This document shows positions 1-6,580 of a stretch of DNA of 11,837 nucleotides, one piece after another. The notes beneath the pieces are model-generated. The model saw only the letters and a program-made list of their open reading frames with translations. It ran no database searches and was not told where the DNA came from. This DNA is from JBDTRY01 sp039931435 (GTDB taxonomy: Bacteria; Acidobacteriota; Thermoanaerobaculia; Gp7-AA8). The stretch is from contig JBDTRY010000107.1 of NCBI GenBank assembly GCA_039931435.1, positions 1-11,837 of the forward strand, in the 5' to 3' direction. A program made the position numbers and the translations under genes. Every line of letters begins with the position of its first letter. Position 1 is the first letter of the stretch.

Positions 1-471
1 CGTCAGGTCCGGCTGCGCGATCTGGGCGGGATCATCGTTCTTGACTTCATCGACATGGAAGATTTCGACAATCGCGCCCGAGTCTTCGAAGCGCTCGAGC
101 TCGAAATCAGGAAAGATCGATCGAAAACAAAAATCCTGCAGATCTCCGAGTTCGGTCTCGTGGAAATGACGAGAAAACGAGTTCGTCAGAGCCTGGAGCG
201 GTCGCTGACACAGGCCTGTACGTACTGTGGCGGTAGTGGGCGCATCAAATCAAACGCCACAGTCATCCTCGAGATCTGGCGACAGCTCAGCAAGCTCGGA
301 GTGCACGAAGGTCAGGACGTCATCGTCCGCGTGAATCCGAATATCTACGCGGCGATCCAGCAGGACGGCGCGGAGATTTTCGAAGAGGTGGAGTCGGCGC
401 ACAACATTCATCTTGTGATCAAGCCGGACGACAACCTCCACCACGAGCAGTACGACGTGATGATGATCTGA
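1..471 (+). CDS. rng: Ribonuclease G/E family endoribonuclease, C-terminal part (5' end outside window)
   Basis: The reading frame is open from base 1 and ends at TGA 469-471, giving 156 residues of a protein whose N-terminus lies off the left edge. The segment RLRDLGGIIVLDFIDM (residues 4-19) is the conserved RNase E/G catalytic block with the metal-binding Asp (here D15). EFGLVEMTRKRVRQSL follows, then CTYCGGSG (C73, C76), the zinc-link that joins subunits in this family. The protein stops soon after that domain, with no long disordered tail, so an RNase G type is more likely than a full RNase E. The family cleaves single-stranded AU-rich RNA and matures rRNA and mRNA 5' ends in the cytoplasm. 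The S1 domain and the first catalytic residues must lie upstream. Family assignment is secure; G versus E is an inference from the short C-terminus. Confidence 0.93.
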   Translation, partial: RQVRLRDLGGIIVLDFIDMEDFDNRARVFEALELEIRKDRSKTKILQISEFGLVEMTRKRVRQSLERSLTQACTYCGGSGRIKSNATVILEIWRQLSKLGVHEGQDVIVRVNPNIYAAIQQDGAEIFEEVESAHNIHLVIKPDDNLHHEQYDVMMI

Positions 472-472
472 C

Positions 473-504
473 CGGACCGTAATCCAGCCGGTGGACGCGG
501 TCCG
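473..504 (+). terminator. Two-part hairpin just after the RNase gene, possible terminator
   Basis: CGGACCG (473-479) pairs with CGGTCCG (498-504), and inside it TCCA (483-486) pairs with TGGA (492-495) around a 5-base loop, leaving a small 3x2 internal loop. It begins two bases after the RNase stop codon. No T-run follows (the next bases are TAGAGTCTG), so it is not a classical intrinsic terminator. It could be an mRNA 3' stabilising structure or part of a Rho-dependent end. The pairing is seen directly; the role is inferred. Confidence 0.35.
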
Positions 505-651
505 TAGAGTCTGACGGTGCTCGACTGACGGCGCTGTTATACAGTACCGCGCTATGACATCCCGATCGGCAGTGGTGGCCTCGGGCGCTGCCGGGAATTC
601 AGCCCCGATGGCATACCGTGTGCAGCGATCTGCTGCGGTGAGAGTGTCCTG

Positions 652-951
652 ATGTCCCTCGAAGAAGCCTTCAATAATCTCAGTGAATTCATCAACAGCC
701 TCGACGAAGAGGGTGAGCAGAAGTTCGAGCTCTCTCATTCACTGGTCATCATCTGTCCTGATTGCGGGAAGAATGTCGCCTTTCGGAACCGCTGTCCGAA
801 GTGCGGCGGCAATAGCTGGATCCCCGCCGGCCACGCCGGTGGAGTCTTCGAGCGCATGAAGGCACAGCGCTGGCGCGAGACGATTCATATGGAAGAAAGT
901 GAAGACAGCGAACCGGACACGGTCACGGACGATCGCGCTGCCGGCGCCTGA
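652..951 (+). CDS. Small zinc-ribbon protein of unknown function
   Basis: This is a 99-residue protein with ATG at 652 and a weak purine-rich GGTGAGAG upstream. The only recognisable element is a rubredoxin-like zinc ribbon, CPDCG at residues 35-39 and CPKCGG at 48-53 (C35, C38, C48, C51; CX2C-X9-CX2C). An acidic N-terminal helix-like segment (about 1-25) precedes it. The C-terminal tail is acidic and probably disordered (81-95, EESEDSEPD...). There is no signal peptide or membrane segment, so it should be cytoplasmic. It follows an RNase G-type gene on the same strand after 180 bp, which could mean a link to RNA metabolism, but nothing in the protein itself shows that. A small GCAGC/GCTGC hairpin (622-636) sits just upstream of the ribosome-binding region. 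I do not recognise a named family, so no function is assigned. Confidence 0.8.
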   Translation: MSLEEAFNNLSEFINSLDEEGEQKFELSHSLVIICPDCGKNVAFRNRCPKCGGNSWIPAGHAGGVFERMKAQRWRETIHMEESEDSEPDTVTDDRAAGA

Positions 952-957
952 CTCCGT

Positions 958-2100
958 TCAACCTGGCCGCTCCATCGTCGCCGCCTCCCGCATCACATCC
1001 AGCGTTTCTTTCGCGCACCTGTCCCACGAGAATCGCGCGCTGCTTCGCAGTCCATTCGACGCCAGCTCCTTCGTCAGATCTCCACTGGCGGCGAGAGCTT
1101 CCATGGCCGCGGCGATCTCGTCAGTCTCCATGTGCGGCAGGTAAATCGCTCCATCGCCAGCGATTTCGCGCATCCCCGCCGAGTCGATGCAGATCACCGG
1201 AGTTCCGGCGGCCTGGGCCTCCAGAACCGGAAGGCAGACCGTCTCGTACACCGACGGAGAAATGAGCGCAACCGCTCCCGCGTAAAGTCCGCCCAGGTCC
1301 GCATCGCCGGGGCGTTCGACGAATACGACGCGCTCCGCGATTCCGGCGCGCTGGGCCAATAGATTCAGTTCCAGCCCATGACTGTTCGAGCCCGCCAGAA
1401 CGAGCCTGTGCTGCGGCGGCGACCTACGCTTGATGAACTCTGCGAATCCCTCGAAGAGTGTCGGGATGTCCCGGCGGCCGGACATCTTCCCCACGAAGAG
1501 AAAGTAGGGATCATTCGAGCCGACGTGCCTGCGCGCTCCTTCCATGTCGAACGCTCGCGCTTCCGATCTGCGAAAGACTTCGTCCGCCGCCAGGTAAACG
1601 ACACGAATCCTTTCGCCAGGCACTCCGTAACTTCTGGCAATGTCCGCCGCCGCCGCATTCGAATCCGTGATGACCAGAGTGGCGTGGCGCCCACTCCATC
1701 CGTAAAGCCGGTCGTGGAATTGACGAGCCGTCCAGGGAAAGCGCTCCGGATGAAGGTGAAGTAGAGCGTCATGAATAGCCACCACCGTCTTCCCGCCAGT
1801 CCAGAGCGGAATGGAATGGGAAGGCGCAAAGAGAACATCGTCGTCCGACTGGCGCGCGAGGTGCAGGTTTTCCCACGGAATCATCGGAAGCCGGGACCGC
1901 AGCAGCACGGGCTCAATGTTCGCGGGAAGCTCGATCGCCGATCGATCCAGCGGGCGTCCCGTGTAAAACCGTATGCGGCGAAAGTCTGCCGTATGTTCGC
2001 GGTCCCAGCGGCTGACGATGTTTGAAAGGTAGCGCGCCACTCCGGTGCGCAGACCATGCATTCGCCAGCCGTTGATGCCGAGCGTCAGTCCTTCTTCCAC
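958..2100 (-). CDS. GT4-family glycosyltransferase (terminal gene of the polysaccharide operon)
   Basis: This is a 380-residue GT-B fold retaining glycosyltransferase, expected to move a sugar from a nucleotide donor to a lipid-linked or growing glycan on the cytoplasmic side of the membrane. The N-terminal acceptor domain has GINGWRM (8-14) and the GVARY loop (20-24), then VVAIHD (106-111). The donor domain shows FVGKMSGRRDIPTL (202-215) and the EX7E signature E286-T-V-C-L-P-V-L-E294 followed by AQAAGTPVI. The usual Phe in EGFGLP is Cys here (ETVCLP). The GTG start at 2100 overlaps the epimerase gene by 16 bp, with GGGAGA about ten bases upstream on the same strand. No other start keeps the first beta strand. 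Its stop is 6 bp from the stop of the opposing zinc-ribbon gene. Following a methyltransferase and an epimerase, it may transfer the sugar they make, but the substrate is unknown. Confidence 0.88.
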   Translation of the reverse strand: MEEGLTLGINGWRMHGLRTGVARYLSNIVSRWDREHTADFRRIRFYTGRPLDRSAIELPANIEPVLLRSRLPMIPWENLHLARQSDDDVLFAPSHSIPLWTGGKTVVAIHDALLHLHPERFPWTARQFHDRLYGWSGRHATLVITDSNAAAADIARSYGVPGERIRVVYLAADEVFRRSEARAFDMEGARRHVGSNDPYFLFVGKMSGRRDIPTLFEGFAEFIKRRSPPQHRLVLAGSNSHGLELNLLAQRAGIAERVVFVERPGDADLGGLYAGAVALISPSVYETVCLPVLEAQAAGTPVICIDSAGMREIAGDGAIYLPHMETDEIAAAMEALAASGDLTKELASNGLRSSARFSWDRCAKETLDVMREAATMERPG

Positions 2101-3023
2101 GCGCGCATCGTCTCCCAGGTGGTGCGGACTCCCTCGTCGATCGAATACAGCGGCTTCCAGTCGATGAGCTGGTTCAGAGTACTCATGTCACACTGGAACT
2201 CCGCCGGGCCCTTTACCGGAACGTCGAGATCCGTAATCGGACAGCCACTGATTTGTCGAAGCAGATCGACAACATGCGACACGGACGTGGTCGTGCCCGT
2301 GCCCAGATTCAACGTTCCGTTGTATCCCGCATCGAGAAGCCTGGCGATGGCGTGCGCGGCGTCTTCGATATAGATGAAATCGCGCCCCGGTCTCGTGCTC
2401 CATACCTCGCCGCGACCTTCGCTGAGAAGCTGGTGAATGAGCACGTGAATGAGATCGAAGCGCTGGAGCGGCGTGGGCCCGTAGATATTGGACAGGCGGA
2501 TGTTCGTGATCGGTATCCACTGCTGATAAAACCTGCAAGCCTCTTCCGCGAGATACTTGCTGCACACGTAACGGTTCTTGTAGGGATCGATCGGCGCATT
2601 CTCGCTGACCGGTAGCGTGATCCGCTTCTCGTCGTAAATGAGAACCGTGGAGAAGTGCAGAAACCGGCTGATGGGCCGCTCCTTCAATTGCTCGAGCGTT
2701 TGAATGAGCGGCAGGAGATGGTAGTCGAACGCGGTCGGCTCATTCCTCGAAATCGTGGCCTTCTCGAGACTGTGGTGGTCCGTATTTCCGATGATGTAAA
2801 TGACCTTATCGAACTCCACGTCTTTCAACGGACTGAGGTCGGAAAGACCGCTGATGGAAACGTGGCGATTCGGGGTCTGCGCCGGAGTGCGTCCCACCGA
2901 AATCATGTTCGGGTAATTGCGGAGAATGTACGGGCCGAGAAAGCCGCTGCCACCGAAGAGAATGGTGCCGGCGCCGCCGGACTCAACGACCCCGCCGTCG
3001 CTGGCCTGAGCCGGGACCCTCAC
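2085..3023 (-). CDS. NAD(P)-dependent nucleotide-sugar epimerase/reductase (extended SDR)
   Basis: This is a 312-residue extended short-chain dehydrogenase. The Rossmann dinucleotide motif is GGSGFLG (24-30). FSTVLIYD (124-131) carries the catalytic Ser/Thr, and YVCSK (152-156) is the YxxxK pair. RLSNIYGP (176-183) and GRDFIYIEDAAHAI (213-226) are typical of the NDP-sugar epimerase/4-ketoreductase branch. I chose GTG at 3023 because it forms a GTGA overlap with the methyltransferase stop. A longer frame from ATG 3092 would overlap that gene by about 70 bp. The chosen start leaves about 19 residues before the first strand, a little longer than usual. Next to a TylC3-like C-methyltransferase, the likeliest role is 4-keto reduction or epimerisation of a methylated deoxysugar nucleotide. 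GDP-fucose-type or UDP-sugar epimerase activity cannot be excluded. Cytoplasmic. Confidence 0.87.
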   Translation of the reverse strand: MRVPAQASDGGVVESGGAGTILFGGSGFLGPYILRNYPNMISVGRTPAQTPNRHVSISGLSDLSPLKDVEFDKVIYIIGNTDHHSLEKATISRNEPTAFDYHLLPLIQTLEQLKERPISRFLHFSTVLIYDEKRITLPVSENAPIDPYKNRYVCSKYLAEEACRFYQQWIPITNIRLSNIYGPTPLQRFDLIHVLIHQLLSEGRGEVWSTRPGRDFIYIEDAAHAIARLLDAGYNGTLNLGTGTTTSVSHVVDLLRQISGCPITDLDVPVKGPAEFQCDMSTLNQLIDWKPLYSIDEGVRTTWETMRAWKKD

Positions 3024-4309
3024 GGCAGAAGAATCTTCCCGCGAAATCCTCGGGCCTTCAGCTTGGGCACGATCTCGTCGTAGTAGTTCCATGCGAAAAG
3101 GATTCCGGCGGCCGCAGGATCCTCGTCGCTAAACATCCGTTCTTCGTCCACGATCGGGATGTGCACACCGGGAAGGAACTTTCCGATCAGAAGCGGATTC
3201 AGCTCCGCCATGTACTGAACCAGATCCGGCCCTAGGCGGCAGTAATTGCAGATCGTTGTGGCCTTGGCCGGAGCGCCGATGCCCACGACCTTTCGGTTCT
3301 TCGAAGCGAATTCGTAGACCTGCCGGAAGAGTTTGCGGCGGCGCTGGTCGACCTGCCGTGCGAAGCGCTCAGTGGTTGCCGGGTCGTAGAGTTTTTCTTT
3401 TTCTTCCAGCGCTACCAGCGCTTTTACCCGCTTCGAGATCGGGTAGGCGCCGGAATGGCAGCTGAAGACGCGGATCGAACCGCCGTACACGTCCGAGCGC
3501 TGAACGTCGAACACGTCCATGTCGTACTGCCGGAAGAGGTGGATGATCGGTCGCATGGCGTAATACCGGAGGTGCTGATGGAACATGTTGTCGTAGTGAA
3601 GATCGAGGACCATGTCCAGCCAGTACTGCGAATCGGTGGCGAAGATCCCGTCTCGGGCCAGGAGTTGCTTCACTCCGCGCATGACCGCACCGAGATCGGC
3701 GATGTGGCCGAAAACGCCGCAAGCAGTGATGGCGTCAGCCCTTCCGCGAGTCTCGGCGATCATCCGTGCCGTCTCGTCGTTGAAAAAGGCGTGCAACGTT
3801 TCGATTCCCTGTTCGTTGGCGATACGCACCGGATCGCCTGAAGGATCGACGCCCAGGAATCTGACGCCCGAAGGAAGATAGCCCTTGAGCAGAGTTCCGT
3901 CGTTCGACCCGATGTCCACGGCGAACGATGAGTGGTCCAGCCCGGCCATCTTCACGAGCTGTCTGGGGAGACTCTGAAGGTGGCGTGTGGCCGTCTTCGT
4001 CGTTCCACTGACGAAGGGAAAAAATTTGTAGACCTCCCGCGGATCAGCGATGTAGCTGAGCTGGGTCAGCCCGCACTTCGGGCAATGTTGCAATCGAAGG
4101 GGATAGAAAGTTTCCGGCTGATTGAGCTCGCCCTCGAGAAGTACGCGGTCGCTGATGGGCTGTTGTCCGAGATCAACCCCTGGAACCGTGTCGCTGCCGC
4201 AGATCTGGCAGGGAATGGCACCGGGGAGGGCTGGCCTGGACTGGCGGCCCGGCAGCCCGCGGCTTCTTCGGCTCAGTGTCAGTGGTTCCTTGTCGGCCTG
4301 TCGGTTCAT
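3020..4309 (-). CDS. Zinc-domain SAM-dependent sugar C-methyltransferase (TylC3/NovU-like)
   Basis: This 429-residue protein has the three-domain layout of sugar C-methyltransferases. An N-terminal zinc-binding domain has CQIC (C34, C37) and CPKC (C76, C79). The SAM-binding Rossmann core has VDIGSNDGTLL (131-141) and GVDPSG (153-158). The C-terminal domain has GIGAPAKATTICNY (343-356) and IGKFLPGVHIPI (375-386). In studied members these enzymes add a methyl group to C3 of an NDP-4-keto-deoxysugar. The usual HEH motif near the active site reads HQH here (244-246, within YDNMFHQHLRYY). ATG 4309 is supported by GGGAG five bases upstream. The first about 30 residues are basic and low in conservation. 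It is the first gene after the 213-bp gap that splits the operon. The exact sugar is unknown; O- or N-methylation by this subgroup is possible. Confidence 0.88.
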   Translation of the reverse strand: MNRQADKEPLTLSRRSRGLPGRQSRPALPGAIPCQICGSDTVPGVDLGQQPISDRVLLEGELNQPETFYPLRLQHCPKCGLTQLSYIADPREVYKFFPFVSGTTKTATRHLQSLPRQLVKMAGLDHSSFAVDIGSNDGTLLKGYLPSGVRFLGVDPSGDPVRIANEQGIETLHAFFNDETARMIAETRGRADAITACGVFGHIADLGAVMRGVKQLLARDGIFATDSQYWLDMVLDLHYDNMFHQHLRYYAMRPIIHLFRQYDMDVFDVQRSDVYGGSIRVFSCHSGAYPISKRVKALVALEEKEKLYDPATTERFARQVDQRRRKLFRQVYEFASKNRKVVGIGAPAKATTICNYCRLGPDLVQYMAELNPLLIGKFLPGVHIPIVDEERMFSDEDPAAAGILFAWNYYDEIVPKLKARGFRGKILLP

Positions 4310-4314
4310 TCACA

Positions 4315-4319
4315 CTCCC
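4315..4319 (-). promoter_or_regulatory. Strong ribosome-binding site of the C-methyltransferase gene
   Basis: On the minus strand GGGAG lies five bases before ATG 4309. It fixes that start and shows the gene is translated independently rather than by coupling, unlike the genes on either side. Confidence 0.7.
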
Positions 4320-4380
4320 GGCAATGCGTGTTGTCCGTGTCGGAAAGTAGCCTGGCAATTTTGAAAGGCATCGGAGTTGC

Positions 4381-4416
4381 TCGTAGGGCCGCACGGCGTG
4401 CGGCCGGTACTCCTCG
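4381..4416 (+). repeat. REP-like palindromic repeat, copy 1
   Basis: This is a 36-base unit. TCGTAG is followed by an 8-bp stem, GGCCGCAC (4387-4394) with GTGCGGCC (4398-4405), closed by the loop GGC, then the tail GGTACTCCTCG. Copy 2 at 4458-4493 is the same unit in opposite orientation, with 31 of 36 positions identical by hand alignment. A conserved short head beside an imperfect palindrome is the layout of REP elements mobilised by RAYT transposases. Confidence 0.8.
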
Positions 4417-4437
4417 CCATTCCACTCTCTTGAATGG
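4417..4437. repeat. Small spacer hairpin inside the BIME-like element
   Basis: A perfect 6-bp inverted repeat CCATTC/GAATGG has a 9-base loop and begins directly after REP copy 1. It is short enough to be chance, but its central position matches the spacer stem-loops found in some BIMEs. Confidence 0.4.
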
Positions 4438-4457
4438 TCGACTGAATGCACCGTTCA

Positions 4458-4493
4458 CGAAGAATACCGGCCGCATGCTATGCGGCCCTACGA
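4458..4493 (-). repeat. REP-like palindromic repeat, copy 2 (inverted)
   Basis: Read on the minus strand this is TCGTAG, then stem GGCCGCAT with ATGCGGCC around the loop AGC, then tail GGTATTCTTCG. Relative to copy 1, the innermost stem pair changes from C-G to T-A. Both sides of the stem change together, so the hairpin is kept. The other differences are one loop base and two tail bases. It lies 29 bp from the stop of the membrane glycosyltransferase gene. Confidence 0.8.
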
Positions 4494-4522
4494 TGTCTTT
4501 CATTCTACGAGATTCACTGATG

Positions 4523-6580
4523 TCAGCGGACTCGATAGAGCACCGCCTCGCCGTTTCGTTGCACTGGCGTCAGCCGGGACCCCAGACCTTCGAGAATCGG
4601 TGTGGCCTTCGGCCAGCGGCCACGATCGACGACATAGCTGATATGCAGCATGTCGATTCCGCGGCTCCAGGAGGCAGAATCGCCCCAGCGGCTCACGGGC
4701 GGCCACTCGGCGCGAAAGGCAGAAGCGAAGGGCGCATGGTATCGATCCTCCTCGCCGATAAGAATTGCATTCTCGCCGGCGGGGACCGAACTCCAGAAGC
4801 GGTGACTGATCAGGCTCTCATCAAGGAACTGCTTTTCGTCGATCAGTCCCGTCGTGTACTTCCACTCACGGCCGCTCGAACCCACCTGTACCGGGAGCGC
4901 CAGTGCGGCGATCGTCAGAGCGCACGCAGCAAGTCTTCCCTCCCACCCATGGAACCGACGCGTCAGCCGGGAGAGACCGACGCAGGTGAAAACCGCAAAA
5001 AGCGGATAGACAGGCAACAGATATCGAGACGATGGCTGATAAATCAGGTACCAGGGCACGAGCGCCATCAGAGCCGCGGCCAGAAACATGAGAACGCGCT
5101 GCCATCGCCAGCCGAGGATCCCGATACAGAGCAACATGGCCACGAGGCCACCGTAGCCGTCGCGGAATCCCTCGTACCGCGAAGACTTGTATGTGAGAGT
5201 CAGCGGCAACTTCAGAAAATCAACTGGCGAGATGGTGCTCTGTCGCCCGGCGGCAAGGGCCAGTCCATCGGCGTCATGGCGTTTCACATTCGCAGCGAAA
5301 AAATACCCGTGGCCGAACCGCTCGGCAAGCGTCCGGGCAGACTCCGCGTACGGAGCCAGAAAAAAACCCGCCCTGGTTTCGGTCCAGGCGAACCACGGCA
5401 GGAGCGGAATCAGTCCGAAGATCACCACGATTGCAAACTGCTTCACCCGTCGTTCGCGCGGCGTGCGGAACCAGCAGAAGATCAGCAGGGCAGGAAGCGC
5501 CAGCGCCGCAAAGATTTTCGTGGCGATCGCCCCGCCTGCAAGGAAGGCAGCGAGCCAGGATCGTCCACGTTGAAAAGGCACCGCCGCGATCTCGCAGGCA
5601 GCTGCTGCAATCATCACTCCCGCCGGCCAGTCCACGAGCGCTCCTCGAAACTGATAACAGGCAAAAGGATAGGCGGCAATCGAAAAAGCCACGAGCGATC
5701 CTGAGACCTGACGATCGAGCCTGCGCGCCAGGACGACTGCTGCTGCCAGTCCAACAAGTCCGAAGAGAAACTGAAGCACGCGCACGGCGCGTTCCCCGGC
5801 CAGCCTGTATCCGATCGCCAGCCACGTTTCATGACTGCGCCAGAAGAGCGTCTGCGGGTAGAGATCCGCAATCGGCTCCACGCGGAGATTCATCGCAGTG
5901 TCGCGAACTTCGGGAAGATGGTAGGCCAGCCCGTCATAGGACGTGTCAGGAGCCAGGGCAATTACGAACGTCGCCGCCAGAGCGCAGATCGTGAATCCGG
6001 CAAACAGCGACTCGACGAACCTCTCCGGACCGCCCGTCTTCGACGCCACCTCCCGGACCTGTTCGGCAAGCAGGGGCAGGCGATTTCTGGCCATGGCCAC
6101 AATGCCCGCCGTGACAAGCAGAAACGTCCAGACGTTGAGCAGGCGAAGCTCGCCAAGAAGGAGGACGATGAGCGCGAGCGAAATCGTACCGGTGACGAAG
6201 CTGGCAGGCAGGTCCTCCGCGATCCTCTCGCGGCTGGCGATCACTGAAGCAACGAGGTCGCCTGTGATCAGCGTCAGCACAGCGACAACTCCGGCCCCGA
6301 CGAATGCAATCGCGTTTCCCGAACTGACAACCAGTAAAGCCAGTACAGCGGCCAGGGCAATGAGAGACGCGAATCGAAAACGCCACAGGACGGCCACCCC
6401 GGCTGCGAAAGCCAGGAGGCCGGTCCCGACAAGGGCGGCCACCAGGCCCTTCGAATGCAATCCGCTGAGCTTGTCGAAATAGCCGCGCAGCAATGGGATT
6501 GCGAACAGCAGGGCGGCAATCGTCGCCGCCACCACCAGAAGTGACCCCCATGAGGATCGCAGTCGATCCGGAAGGTTCAA
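4523..6580 (-). CDS. GT-C-like polytopic membrane glycosyltransferase
   Basis: This is a 685-residue membrane protein with roughly 15-16 hydrophobic segments by eye and a soluble C-terminal part of about 120 residues (566-685). The acidic loop PDTSYDGLAYHLP (211-223; D212, D216) resembles the first-loop motif of ArnT/PMT-type GT-C enzymes, which take sugars from polyprenyl-phosphate carriers and act on the outer face of the membrane. RYLLPVYPLF (519-528) fits the later membrane region of such proteins. About seven hydrophobic segments precede the acidic loop, whereas most GT-C enzymes have one, so the N-terminal 190 residues look like an added module. TTG 6580 overlaps the deacetylase stop as TTGA and has GAGGG six bases upstream, which supports this rare start. 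It is the last gene before the BIME-like element. Substrate unknown. Confidence 0.8.
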   Translation of the reverse strand: MNLPDRLRSSWGSLLVVAATIAALLFAIPLLRGYFDKLSGLHSKGLVAALVGTGLLAFAAGVAVLWRFRFASLIALAAVLALLVVSSGNAIAFVGAGVVAVLTLITGDLVASVIASRERIAEDLPASFVTGTISLALIVLLLGELRLLNVWTFLLVTAGIVAMARNRLPLLAEQVREVASKTGGPERFVESLFAGFTICALAATFVIALAPDTSYDGLAYHLPEVRDTAMNLRVEPIADLYPQTLFWRSHETWLAIGYRLAGERAVRVLQFLFGLVGLAAAVVLARRLDRQVSGSLVAFSIAAYPFACYQFRGALVDWPAGVMIAAAACEIAAVPFQRGRSWLAAFLAGGAIATKIFAALALPALLIFCWFRTPRERRVKQFAIVVIFGLIPLLPWFAWTETRAGFFLAPYAESARTLAERFGHGYFFAANVKRHDADGLALAAGRQSTISPVDFLKLPLTLTYKSSRYEGFRDGYGGLVAMLLCIGILGWRWQRVLMFLAAALMALVPWYLIYQPSSRYLLPVYPLFAVFTCVGLSRLTRRFHGWEGRLAACALTIAALALPVQVGSSGREWKYTTGLIDEKQFLDESLISHRFWSSVPAGENAILIGEEDRYHAPFASAFRAEWPPVSRWGDSASWSRGIDMLHISYVVDRGRWPKATPILEGLGSRLTPVQRNGEAVLYRVR

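Larger units (their letters stand above)
4381..4493. repeat. BIME-like composite element: two inverted REP-like units around a spacer hairpin
   Basis: Two inverted copies of a 36-base REP-like unit enclose a 41-base spacer. The spacer itself holds CCATTC (4417-4422) pairing with GAATGG (4432-4437). The whole element fills much of the only real gap in the minus-strand operon. Besides forming two local hairpins, the outer arms could pair with each other into one long stem. In enterobacteria such elements sit between genes and can protect upstream mRNA, terminate transcription or bind gyrase or IHF; no such role is shown here. Layout is seen directly; function is inferred. Confidence 0.75.

Noticed and set aside
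535..543. Possible extended -10 promoter TGTTATACA before the zinc-ribbon gene
   Set aside because: It matches the -10 only partly and has no -35 box at an acceptable distance (CTGACG at 511-516 would leave 21 bases), so it is too weak to list.
250..738. Minus-strand open frame of 162 codons spanning the RNase end and the first gap
   Set aside because: It overlaps the certain RNase coding sequence antisense and has no family motif.
3024..3092. Longer epimerase beginning at ATG 3092
   Set aside because: It would add 23 residues inside the methyltransferase gene with no SDR character, whereas GTG 3023 forms the GTGA overlap seen elsewhere in the operon.
4340..4370. Possible minus-strand promoter before the methyltransferase gene (TTGCCA)
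   Set aside because: TTGCCA is a fair -35 box, but the bases 17 nt further on (GACAAC) match a -10 poorly.
4381..4493. Inverted repeats read as insertion-sequence ends or an attachment site
   Set aside because: The units are only 41 bp apart with no room for a transposase, and each is itself a palindrome, so a REP/BIME reading fits better.
3932..5704. Plus-strand open frame of 590 codons
   Set aside because: It lies antisense to the methyltransferase and the membrane glycosyltransferase and crosses the REP-like element. The translation is rich in Arg, Pro, Gln and Ser with no domain motif. It is a by-product of GC-rich codon use on the other strand.
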